A DNA stretch of 64,000 nucleotides, taken from assembly GCA_020284085.1 (NCBI GenBank), contig JACEVL010000469.1:1669455-1733454 (forward strand). Reading direction: 5' to 3'. The position numbers and the translations under genes are program-made. Below, one piece after another: positions 25,501 to 34,435 of this stretch (its first letter is position 1; each line of letters opens with the position of its first letter). The DNA comes from Aporrectodea caliginosa (lineage: Eukaryota > Annelida > Clitellata > Crassiclitellata > Lumbricidae). The notes below the pieces were generated by a model. That model was not told the origin of the DNA and did no database searches. It saw only the letters and a program-made list of their open reading frames with translations.

Positions 25501-25620
25501 GTCAGCACACAAGAGTGGTCTGCCGTGCGTAATTTCAGCAACAGAGTAACAGACAATTTGACGCACATACTCTGCGTCATTGCCGTATCTGTAGAATTCC
25601 TTTAGGCCACCAGGGTATGA
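10552..25620 (-). CDS. Large multi-exon helical-repeat-like protein, not firmly identified; C-terminal ~1,030 codons
   Basis: Exons in transcription order: 25272-25620 (frame problem), 23446-24622, 22764-22818, 22118-22250, 21301-21480, 20490-20597, 20127-20276, 19161-19557, 18626-18721, 13592-13661, 12994-13241, 12076-12178, 11727-11854, 10552-10794 (stop). AG/GT borders are clear. Phases agree at every junction except 19161/18626. No signal peptide, catalytic motif or zinc ligands are visible. The sequence is leucine-rich and helical throughout (e.g. AVHSLLCALIKLKLHLNEEY, SLTLPDITKD), as in ARM/HEAT-type scaffolds. Only the 392-codon exon has a long low-complexity acidic/serine linker. The stop is about 2.5 kb upstream of the first coding exon of ELMO on the same strand. 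The 5' end was not found and may lie to the right of 25.6 kb. The meiosis protein MEI1 (about 1,270 residues, ARM-like) is one candidate, offered only as an untested guess. Confidence 0.85.
12725..12913 (+). mobile_element. tRNA-derived SINE, type II, full length with LINE-like tail
   Basis: Head GCCAATTGGTTAGAGCACTC (A box) and GGTTCAAGTCTCC (B box), body CACGGTTGCTCAGCGCC, tail GGGCGCTATATAAATTTC. The tail matches the 3' ends of the LINEs at 26350, 35140 and 54430, as in SINEs mobilised by a partner LINE. Confidence 0.82.
12994..13241 (-). CDS. 83-codon exon of the unidentified large gene
   Basis: It is bounded by CAACTCAG and GTCAGTGAG. It reads FETDLSRLSVPLTLDAIV, then ECDRIVGFRFVELVALFEFC and ends SKVSISLAR. 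It joins in phase to the upstream exon ending EVP-G and to the downstream exon VLLNSILLEWFRIGQMLKR (12076-12178). It lacks an internal ATG-initiated ORF, so simple ORF scans miss it. Confidence 0.88.
13338..13386. repeat. (ATGT)n microsatellite
   Basis: Near-perfect GTATGTAT run in an intron of the large gene. Confidence 0.9.
14867..14918. promoter_or_regulatory. CRE-type sites flanking a TATA-like box, possible internal promoter
   Basis: TGACGTAA (14867-14874), TATAAAA (14878-14884) and a perfect palindromic CRE TGACGTCA (14911-14918) cluster about 420 bp before the 54-bp array, inside the long-TIR element. Function is inferred only from motif arrangement. Confidence 0.3.
15337..16795. repeat. 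54-bp minisatellite, about 27 copies
   Basis: The unit is close to CCTTCGGGTTAGAACTTTTG followed by TAAAGGAGAACCGAGTGAGG and TTATTCCTATAAAA. Variants are shared between non-adjacent units (AGAACAGAG, GAAGTTATT, TTCGAGC), which suggests multi-unit duplication. 54 is a multiple of 3, so short ORFs such as HRNNLTRFSFTKALTRRF repeat on the minus strand, but a few units have indels that break the frame. Confidence 0.97.
17479..18053 (-). mobile_element. Mariner-like element with transposase remnant
   Basis: TIRs CACTGTGTCCGGAAAAAGGG and its inverse are bordered by TA on both sides (17477-17478, 18054-18055), as in Tc1/mariner elements. On the minus strand 17860-17773 reads ENAAIGQWRARLEACVEAEG then GHFEHAL and stop, the C-terminal signature of IS630/mariner transposases. 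The catalytic part is gone; 575 bp remain. Paired TGACGTCA sites sit inside both ends (17636-17654, 17890-17907). Confidence 0.82.
18626..18721 (-). CDS. 32-codon exon with two open frames, unidentified large gene
   Basis: The acceptor is CTCAG and the donor is GTATGC. Read in phase 0 it gives VQWLLQQLSRLHWTVPLYVY..HLPL and joins the downstream exon RYPEPLAKVLQ without a stop. Read in the phase left by the upstream exon it gives GSMAFAAIVSSALDSSALRV, but then meets TGA in the next exon. A missed small exon or an indel is the simplest explanation. Confidence 0.6.
19161..19557 (-). CDS. 132-codon exon of the unidentified large gene
   Basis: It opens after ATTTGTAG with SSLNDRCLRLTQKFLQC and ends CEDEIP-G before GTGAGA. 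It is rich in leucine heptads (ADLTLELILVVCESLAMLR) and in tryptophan (WLCQVIDNCRNLWLSWNQ), as in stacked helices. It follows the 50-codon exon 20127-20276 (MLLRLPILTELENENGDL...) in phase 0. It ends in phase 1, which does not fit the frame that the next exon needs to join 13592-13661. Confidence 0.88.
20301..20371. mobile_element. Intact piggyBac-like micro-MITE, 71 bp
   Basis: TTAA target duplications border perfect inverted repeats CCCTTTAACGACGAGC / GCTCGTCGTTAAAGGG with only about 30 bp between them. TTAA plus CCCTTT termini are the piggyBac signature. It is in an intron 25 bp upstream of exon 20127-20276. Confidence 0.82.
20823..20986 (-). mobile_element. tRNA-derived SINE, type II
   Basis: Minus strand: TAGCTGATTGGTTAGAACGC (A box), GGTTCGAGCCTCC (B box), GGGACCTTAAGTAAATCCTTC body, ending in an AATAAATGCATAAT tail. 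A shorter relative lies at about 19615-19728. Confidence 0.72.
22353..22576 (+). mobile_element. tRNA-derived SINE, type III, full length, (ATT)n tail
   Basis: Head CCGATAGCGCATTGGATAAC (A box) and GAGTTCGAGTCCCG (B box), body TGTACAGCGCAGTG...CAGGCGCTTAATTAAAG, then (ATT)n. It is the reference copy for the split SINE at 27361-27585/34505-34545 and the truncated one at 4961. Confidence 0.85.
23446..24622 (-). CDS. 392-codon exon of the unidentified large gene
   Basis: It runs from AG/GTGACAGAG (VTEVWLFLLKQ) to a GTAAATC donor after VGCK. It is by far the longest uninterrupted coding stretch in the gene. The first 60 residues and the last 230 are helical and leucine-rich. The middle, roughly residues 65-160, is polar with SGDTGLEIGD and an acidic run (NLEEIDTEEDAI), so a flexible or regulatory linker is inferred. 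The phase-1 end completes GAG with the next exon to read GCKEHFEWLIETD. Plus-strand ORFs over this stretch are shadows. Confidence 0.92.
25272..25620 (-). CDS. Upstream exon of the unidentified large gene, not open in one frame
   Basis: The 3' part (25272 to about 25465) reads FRSIILFVDPKLSAVL through NNWIQHFLQ and has a GTAGTT donor in phase with the next exon (VTEVW). Upstream of that this frame meets a TGA, while another frame reads YPGGLKEFYRYGNDAEYVRQ through SVAEITHGRPLLCADLP from a TTTTAG acceptor at 25621. A third frame is coding-like over a short middle stretch (RPLEFDAHCYVHLENHF). This implies at least one indel (assembly error or allele), or a splice I cannot resolve. Confidence 0.6.
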
Positions 25621-25829
25621 CTAAAACAACAAACAGCTCCACTGCATCGGATGACACGAGAAAAACAAGAATAAAGTGCACATTAATACCATTGCCAAAA
25701 TGTATTGTATTGAACTTCAACAAACACACACTGACAATTAATTACACTGTAAACAGACTGATAGCCAACTATATAGATGCAGGTAAGCCTGATTACATGC
25801 TAAATGTTTACTGCATACTCCTAATCTGT

Positions 25830-26399
25830 ATGTACTGCAGTTTAACGACATGCATACCAGAACAGTTACTAGTCGAATTGACCACTGTTCCTCACTACTT
25901 GCTGGCCTTCCCCTTGGTGTTTTGGGGCGACTAGATCGAGTTCTACGCTCGGCTGCTCGGCTTATTGGACGGCTTCCTAAGTACTCTCCTGTCTCTGCAT
26001 ACATGCGTGATGTGTTGCATTGGCTGCCTGTGTCTCAGCGATCTCATATCGCATTGCTGCTCTTGTTTCTCGTTGTGTTCTTGGCTGCGCCCATCTTACT
26101 TGTGTGATCTTTGCCGCCCAGTGTCTGATGTTCCAGCGCGTCGGGTGCTTCGCTCTGCGACGAGGGGTGAGTTCCTTGTTCCACGGACTCGCTTGGCTAT
26201 TAGGCAGCGCCGTGCTTTCTCGGTTGTTGGCCCTTCCATTTGGAATGACCTACCACTTAAGCTCCGTTTTTACTTGTAAGCCATCTGACAGGGTTCTACA
26301 AGTCCCTCAAGTCTTTTTCTTTAGTCGTGGCTGGGCCGGGAGCGCTCCTGAGTAGTTTCTTGAAGGGGCGCTATATAAATGCTCTGAATGAATGAATGA
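25830..26399 (+). mobile_element. CR1/L2-like LINE 3' end with GAAT tail
   Basis: The plus strand reads RIDHCSSLLAGLPLGVLGRL, SAARLIGRLPKYSP and DVLHWLPVSQR. After one frameshift near 26050 it reads VLRSATRGEFLVPRTRL and AFSVVGPSIWNDLPL. This is the conserved post-RT C-terminus of CR1/L2-type LINEs. The 3' end is GGGGCGCTATATAAATGCTC and (TGAA)n. Truncated at the 5' end and frameshifted; inactive. Confidence 0.85.
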
Positions 26400-27360
<961 letters not shown>

Positions 27361-27430
<70 letters not shown>

Positions 27431-27585
27431 TTAAGCGCTTGACAAACGCACTGCGCTGTACATTTACATGTTATGCAATTTAAATCTTAACTACTAACAG
27501 AACAGACTGCCTGCAATACAACGGCGCTAATAGCAGCCTACAAAGCATATCCGCCCAACGGGGTTCGAACTCGGTACCTCTCGCC
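27361..27585 (-). mobile_element. Type III SINE, 3' portion, interrupted by a hAT insertion
   Basis: Minus-strand (ATT)n tail (27361-27431) and body (CAGCGCAGTG, GGTTCGAACTCGGTACC inverse) up to CTCTCGCC. Its tRNA head continues at 34505-34545 (CTCTCGCCAGATGTTATCCA), 6.9 kb away. The 8-bp CTCTCGCC is present on both sides. Confidence 0.85.
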
Positions 27586-27720
27586 CAGGGGTGCAAAACC
27601 AAACTTTTTTCAAAATGAAAAGTGTTTTTTTGTTTTTTGTTTTATTTGGTTTTTGTTTTTTTTTGTTTTGAGATTTTCCTATTTCGGATAATAAAACTAA
27701 AAAAATTGGCATAATAATAC

Positions 27721-27762
27721 CACAGAATAGATAAAGCGTAGCTACGCTTTATCTATTCTGTG
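27721..27762. repeat. Perfect 42-bp palindrome
   Basis: Two 21-bp arms with no spacer; the left arm begins CACAGAATAGATAAAGCGTA. It sits in the left arm of the hAT-like element, whose right arm repeats the core GATAAAGCGTAGCT at 34489-34502. It could form a cruciform or be a transposase-binding dyad. Confidence 0.97.
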
Positions 27763-27783
27763 ATAATACCGTTCAAATTAATC

Positions 27784-29727
27784 AGGATTGATACAATCTT
27801 ACAACGGGGTGATTTAGCGCTATGACAATTTGGCAGAAGGGTAGAACGGGCGATCCTAACGATAGAGGGCGTTGTGCATACAAGGCCTGGATCTAGCAGC
27901 AGGAGCGCTTAGCCAATGAGAGGACGACACGCCAGCAGCACGTGTGAAGCACGCCTGTCGCATGCGTTGCCTCAGAGGCAGACGCGCTGATATAAGGTTA
28001 TACTGACGCCGCAAGGACCGCATTCGTTTTCCAGCCGTCAACCGGAGAGCAAGGGAGCTCTGAAGGAGCCCTGCCGTCGGGCAGGCGCTCCGGCAGTCGT
28101 TTTCCAGCCGCCGAAGAAGAAGAACCGAACCAGGAGCAAGGGAGCTCCGACCGAGCTCTGCCGTCGGGCACGCGCGCAGCCGAGGAAAGGCAGTCGTTTT
28201 CCAGCCGCCGAAGAAGAAGAATCGAACCAGGAGCAAGGGAGCTCCGACCGAGCTCTGCCTCGGGCGGACGCGCCGGCAGCCGAGGATGAAGCAGTCAACC
28301 AGGAGCCAAGGATATCTCTGGAAGGAACGATGCCCGGGAGCCGTGTAGAACGGGATCCGCTCTCGTAAAGTATGGATTATACCGACAGTCGACGTGAATC
28401 CTGTCCGTGGTGAGACAGAAACTCACCCTTGTTACGCGTACGTGGAATCGCTTGGAGCGGCCGAGGAGGCTATCGCTCGATGAAGAAGACGGCAGTTAAC
28501 CGAAGGCCTGACCGTGAGCTGGAGTAAGAAACTCGCTCTGCTGAGGCAATTGGATTACACGTATTGATTAAGCCACGGGTTAGAGTCCTTGAGATTCAAG
28601 CCTCTACGCCTGCGTGAGCTTCGTGTGATGGATATAGTGAAGTTATAAGGCAAGGAGCCTGGTTCCGTGTGATACGTGAAATACGAGGAAATACTACGCG
28701 TAAACGACGCGTGGATCTGCGATTATATGATGTGTAACAGGAACGACGGTTGAAGGAAGACGGCGCTTGTCCGTGTATTCTGTATGAAAGTGGAACGGAT
28801 ACGCTCTGCACTGTGTAACGGAGTGATCATCCTGGATATTCTATATGTGATTCTTACTATCGGGAGCGACATCGAGGGAAACAACCCAACGACGCCAAGC
28901 TCGGTGGTATACGGCCACAGCGACGACGGATGTCTGCTGCGCTCACCTGTCGACGTCAGAGACGAACTTAGACCCTGCTGTCTAGGTCACGGTACAGTCT
29001 GAAATGCCATTATATGACCTGACCGAAGATATATATAATTAAGAGGCTAACTTGGGACTAGTATAACCGTGCACGACTTCTAACTGACCGACAGTAGACG
29101 AATGTATGAACCCTACAGGAACCCAGTTATGAATGATGATGCCATGATAATGAATGGTTGTGCATGGATGATTACTGATGGTATAAAGTGCATTACGCTA
29201 GTCTGATGAATGGAAGAGCTTAACATGTATTGGCTGATGAGCATGAGAGATGAAACTATCGTTGATGGTATTAAAGTGTTGTTAGCTCAGATGGATTGAT
29301 AAATGTGTAGGCGTTGTAACGACTAATTGTATGTGTTGAAATAAGCATGAAACGAGAAGCAGTCTTGTTTGTTGAATTAGAGATTATAATTAAGCAAGTA
29401 AGTAATGGAGGTCTTTAAGGGGAGACCTCAGGTTTCGGATAGCAGCGGATCCACGAGTAAGTCTGGCCACTTACTTGCAACCAGACCGGATGCTACGGGA
29501 ACCCACCCTCGGATAACCCACCTTGTCACAACCGATGGAGGCGGAGGAGGATAGGAAGGGGAGCCAGTGCACGGGTGCCCCGGAATACATCTCTTCTGTC
29601 TGGCCAAATCGGCGTAGAATAATAGTACGGAAACCCTAATGGCCTAGCAACCCATATAGGTAGGAATATACAGTCGCATTCACAGCAGTCCCATACAATC
29701 CGAAACCAGGGCGACGTAGAAGTCGAA
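27784..29727 (+). repeat. 5' LTR of element A, about 1.94 kb
   Basis: Contains a CCAAT box (TTAGCCAATGAGAGG, near 27910), a TATA-like GATATAAGG (27988), three copies of a roughly 90-bp GC-rich unit (CGTTTTCCAGCCGCCGAAGA), and a 72-codon ORF. Further on is a structured stretch in which GCAAGTAAGT and ACTTACTTGC pair around GGAGGTCTTTAAGGGGAGAC. The left edge lacks the TGTA seen before the same start in the 3' LTR (32578). Confidence 0.88.
28784..29002 (+). CDS. Conserved 72-codon ORF inside the 5' LTR of element A
   Basis: Begins MKVERIRSALCNGVIILDIL. A hydrophobic stretch (GVIILDILYVILTIG) could span a membrane and is followed by a polar tail ending PCCLGHGTV. The same 72 residues occur in all four LTRs of the window. 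No known family is recognised. Expression is unproven. An antisense 71-codon ORF starts 28 bp away and overlaps its 5' end. Confidence 0.35.
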   Translation: MKVERIRSALCNGVIILDILYVILTIGSDIEGNNPTTPSSVVYGHSDDGCLLRSPVDVRDELRPCCLGHGTV

Positions 29728-29790
29728 ATGGCGATGAGATGTAAAACTTCTATAAAGCGCCCAAAGCTCCAAAATCCCTAAATCCCACAA

Positions 29791-29809
29791 TGGCGACGAG
29801 GATGGGATT
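29791..29809 (+). promoter_or_regulatory. Primer-binding site complementary to tRNA-Ser 3' end
   Basis: TGGCGACGAGGATGGGATT is the complement of the 3' end (ending CGTCG-CCA) of the common metazoan serine tRNA (GCT). It is preceded by CCCACA-A, a canonical LTR end. A weaker copy, TGGCGATGAGATG, lies at 29729, just after the last base shared by both LTRs. Confidence 0.75.
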
Positions 29810-32581
29810 TATGTAGAAAAAGTATGGGATGCTGATGATGAATGTATGTGAGATTTGAATCTGACTGTGTTAAAACCAATAAGTGAATAAGTGAAGAAAT
29901 TGTAATGGAAGAAATAAATGTTTTGTTTGAATATTTGATCTATGTGTATGTGTTGTACATAAAGATAGATTCAGAATGAAATTAATTATATGAGTAAAAG
30001 AGATACTGAATTTGAAACTATGAATGACAAAGACAGACTGAAGGAATGCACAGTTATGCATTAATTGTCATAATTAATAATGGGGATGAAATTCTCTCCA
30101 TTCACGAGAGAATGCCAAGAGTCAAATTTGGTCTCAGAAACAGACGAGGAACGAAGACTCGTTATGGATTGAAAACTCGTCGAAACACTGTCCAAATACG
30201 TTCTGAAACCGAACAGAGAGATCATAACTCTGCTCTGATGTCTGCCTGTTCGATAAACGATCCTACTGGTCCTTTTCTGAAGACTGTGGCACGAACCGAG
30301 TCGAATCCTCGCCTCTGCACACTGCGTCTGTTTTCAATCTCGCCTCTACTTGGTTGGTGAGATCGGAAACAATGGTGCCGACTCAACAATGTACAACTGC
30401 CGCTTGTGGAACTGAACTGAGAGTGACGAGACGAGCAACAGTGAAAGACTCAAGTACGATGGTATCGTATTGGAATTCTGCTGACTGAAGATAATTCTGG
30501 TTTAATTTGGGACAATGGTGGATGAAACAGCAAGAGGACTCTGTTACTGAACTGATTGACATTATAGCTGCCAGCAAGTTGCAAACTAAACAGAAAATAA
30601 AATTGCGCTGAATAATTAGGCACCTAACTGCTTAAGAAATTGTGTAGAATGCGTAAAATATAATTATGTGTTAATCAATACTGATTACGTAGAATCGGCA
30701 GGATTACTAATTGATAGTGATTGAGAAAGACTGAAATATGAATTAGAGGCAACGAATTATATTAACGGAACATTACCGTAGGAATGACAAATTTTTATGA
30801 GCGCATAGGCCTACGTAAATGCGTATAAGCTTACTTAGTGTCGCTGAATAGAACGACTAATGAAAAACTTTCTAGAAAAATAATGAAGCGACAGAAAAAT
30901 GAAATAAATGCGGCATATGTAAAACTAGTTTACAGCGTACGAATTATATTAACAGTATGCATATATCTTTAGATGTTCTGTAGAATTTTTAGACATAATG
31001 TTGTCGTATGAAATATGTGAGATGGCTTTGCGCATGAATGAAATGCATTGGAAAAGTTACTTGAGACTGCCTGTCTAGAATAATGTGAATCATGAAAAGT
31101 AGCCGAAAGATGAATTGCGTAAACGATTTATAATTAAGTAGAGATAAAACTGCATTGAATGATGATATTAACGATGATATATCTCTATTACGGACACTAT
31201 GAACGACAAAAGTTACAGTGTTGTGCGATAGAATCTGAAGTATGGACACGCTGAAGAATTAGCATAATTTATGCGGAAGATATTTGCGCCCGCAATGATT
31301 GTGCATTAGTTGTAACGGACACTGCTAGAATCAAAACTACGTATAGATATATAATGACTAGAATTGTAGGTTGCTGATGATTGCCAAGTGTTTACGTAGA
31401 ATTGCATTGAGAATGGATGCATGAATGATTTGTTGTGGAAGAACTGGTAATGAAGTTATACAGCATGCGTGTATGAATATAAATTGGAAATGAATTAAGG
31501 TTAATGTTGGAAAACTCGCGTGGAAGATTTGTAGCATGGTATATGGAAGAATGCGTGCACCATGAGATGGCACGATGACGATGATTTGATCTGATGATTT
31601 TATTTGATGATTTGATGTGACTATGAGCTTGGATGATTTGATTTGATTAACCGCGTAATAACGTAGTATCATTGTTTTAGATGCATTAGTGCTAGTGATT
31701 ATGTTATGTGAATCATTGATTTAATGTGCTGAGAAGTTAAGCAGTATGATTGATATGCTTTAACGTAGAATTGTCAGCTACCTATGCGTGAATGTATGGA
31801 AAAGCTGAGACAGGGACAGAAAGTCTGATGAACGCAGCAGATGCATACATTAACATAATATATACGCCGCATGTATGCATGACAATGAACCTGAATACGA
31901 ATGAGCTGTATACTGATTGACTTAGTGACAGCGAGACTAATTAGTAGGTTAACGACTATGTACGATGAGAATTGTGACTACGATGAATTACGAATAATGT
32001 TGAGTACATGATTATTGATTGTATGAATGATGCTAGATTACTGTGGAGTGTAACTGTTAATCAGAGACGGACATTGATTGCCCATGGACGGTTAAAAGTT
32101 AAGTTTGATATGCGAGCGTGTATAGACGCGCTGCAGATGTTGTATACGGAGGGAGGTGTACACACGAGGATAAGGTGTACGCATGAGGAACGCAGTGGTG
32201 CACCGTATACTGGGACTGTGTGCGTAGAGCGTAGACCACAGGCCGAGGTTACGACCTGGCACCCTACTTTCCGAACGGCCCAGTGGGCGAGGGAAGAAAC
32301 CAGATGTCAGCCGCCAGCCAACGCCGCGTGGGGGAGGACACCTGCTGTGCGACCGCACCCTGTACTGGAAGGCGATGAACGGCCGACAACCGAGATTAAT
32401 TGCTGTGGACGAGTCCAGCCGTACGCTGACCAAAATGTGAGGACAGCGAATTAAAGTAAAAGAGAAAAGTTCTAGTGGTAGCAGAAACTTCTAGGAAGTC
32501 TTGAATACAAATGGTGTGCATTCGTATTGGATAGTACAGATCGTATAACGCATCTGAAAACCCTGGGGTGTGAAGAGTGTA

Positions 32582-34435
32582 AGGATTGATACAATCTTAC
32601 AACGGGGTGATTTAGCGCTATGACAATTTGGCAGAAGGGTAGAACGGGCGATCCTAACGATAGAGGGCGTTGTGCATACAAGGCCTGGATCTAGCAGCAG
32701 GAGCGCTTAGCCAATGAGAGGACGACACGCCAGCAGCACGTGTGAAGCACGCCTGTCGCATGCGTTGCCTCAGAGGCAGACGCGCTGATATAAGGTTATA
32801 CTGACGCCGCAAAGACCGCATTCGTTTTCCAGCCGTCAACCGGAGAGCAAGGGAGCTCTGAAGGAGCCCTGCCGTCGGGCAGGCGCTCCGAGGAAAGGCA
32901 GTCGTTTTCCAGCCGCCGAAGAAGAAGAATCGAACCAGGAGCAAGGGAGCTCCGACCGAGCTCTGCCTCGGGCGGACGCGCCGGCAGCCGAGGATGAAGC
33001 AGTCAACCAGGAGCCAAGGATATCTCTGGAAGGAACGATGCCCGGGAGCCGTGTAGAACGGGATCCGCTCTCGTAAAGTATGGATTATACCGACAGTCGA
33101 CGTGAATCCTGTCCGTGGTGAGACAGAAACTCACCCTTGTTACGCGTACGTGGAATCGCTTGGAGCGGCCGAGGAGGCTATCGCTCGATGAAGAAGACGG
33201 CAGTTAACCGAAGGCCTGACCGTGAGCTGGAGTAAGAAACTCGCTCTGCTGAGGCAATTGGATTACACGTATTGATTAAGCCACGGGTTAGAGTCCTTGA
33301 GATTCAAGCTTCTACGCCTGCGTGAGCTTCGTGTGATGGATATAGTGAAGTTATAAGGCAAGGAGCCTGGTTCCGTGTGATACGTGAAATACGAGGAAAT
33401 ACTACGCGTAAACGACGCGTGGATCTGCGATTATATGATGTGTAACAGGAACGACGGTTGAAGGAAGACGGCGCTTGTCCGTGTATTCTGTATGAAAGTG
33501 GAACGGATACGCTCTGCACTGTGTAACGGAGTGATCATCCTGGATATTCTATATGTGATTCTTACTATCGGGAGCGACATCGAGGGAAACAACCCAACGA
33601 CGCCAAGCTCGGTGGTATACGGCCACAGCGACGACGGATGTCTGCTGCGCTCACCTGTCGACGTCAGAGACGAACTTAGACCCTGCTGTCTAGGTCACGG
33701 TACAGTCTGAAATGCCATTATATGACCTGACCGAAGATATATATAATTAAGAGGCTAACTTGGGACTAGTATAACCGTGCACGACTTCTAACTGACCGAC
33801 AGTAGACGAATGTATGAACCCTACAGGAAACCAGTTATGAATGATGATGCCATGATAATGAATGGTTGTGCATGGATGATTACTGATGGTATAAAGTGCA
33901 TTACGTTAGTCTGGTGAATGGAAGAGTTTAACATGTATTGGTTGATGCGCATGAGGGATGAAACTGTCGTTGATGGTATTAAAGTGTTGTTAGCTCAGAT
34001 GGATTGATAAATGTGTAGGCGTTGTAACGACTAATTGTATGTGTTGAAATAAGCATGAAACGAGAAGCAGTCTTGTTTGTTGAATTAGAGATTATAATTA
34101 AGCAAGTAAGTAATGGAGGTCTTTAAGGGGAGACCTCAGGTTTCGGATAGCAGCGGATCCACGAGTAAGTCTGGCCACTTACTTGCAACCAGACCGGATG
34201 CTACGGGAACCCACCCTCGGATAACCCACCTTGTCACAACCGATGGAGGCGGAGGAGGATAGGAAGGGGAGCCAGTGCACGGGTGCCCCGGAATACATCT
34301 CTTCTGTCTGGCCAAATCGGCGTAGAATAATAGTACGGAAACCCTAATGGCCTAGCAACCCATATAGGTAGGAATATACAGTCGCATTCACAGCAGTCCC
34401 ATACAATCCGAAACCAGGGCGACGTAGAAGTCGAA
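32582..34435 (+). repeat. 3' LTR of element A, about 1.85 kb
   Basis: Nearly identical to 27784-29727 but with two rather than three copies of the 90-bp GC-rich unit and a few substitutions near 33830-33960. It is preceded by TGT at 32578-32580, giving a TGTAAGG start. If the true LTR ends at CCCACA (29789), this copy is truncated by about 60 bp at its right end. Confidence 0.88.
33492..33710 (+). CDS. Conserved 72-codon ORF inside the 3' LTR of element A
   Basis: Protein identical to that at 28784-29002. Same context and caveats. Confidence 0.33.
   Translation: MKVERIRSALCNGVIILDILYVILTIGSDIEGNNPTTPSSVVYGHSDDGCLLRSPVDVRDELRPCCLGHGTV

Larger units (their letters stand above)
27784..34435 (+). 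mobile_element. Non-autonomous LTR retrotransposon A (LARD-like), 6.65 kb
   Basis: Two direct repeats (27784-29727, 32582-34435) differ essentially by one 90-bp unit. The 2.85-kb interior has a tRNA-Ser-like primer-binding site at 29791-29809 and a purine-rich stretch just before the right LTR (CTGGGGTGTGAAGAG). No gag, protease, RT, RNase H or integrase motif is present on either strand. A 148-codon sense ORF (32008-32454) overlaps the 3' interior but is broken in copy B. It must depend on enzymes from another element. Confidence 0.88.

Noticed and set aside
27856..28298. Minus-strand ORFs of 86-126 codons in the LTR
   Set aside because: They follow the GC-rich 90-bp unit; length changes with unit number and they are antisense to the element.
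32008..32454. 148-codon ORF as a Gag or accessory gene
   Set aside because: No gag motif, and the matching region of element B is interrupted; kept only as a note in the element entry.
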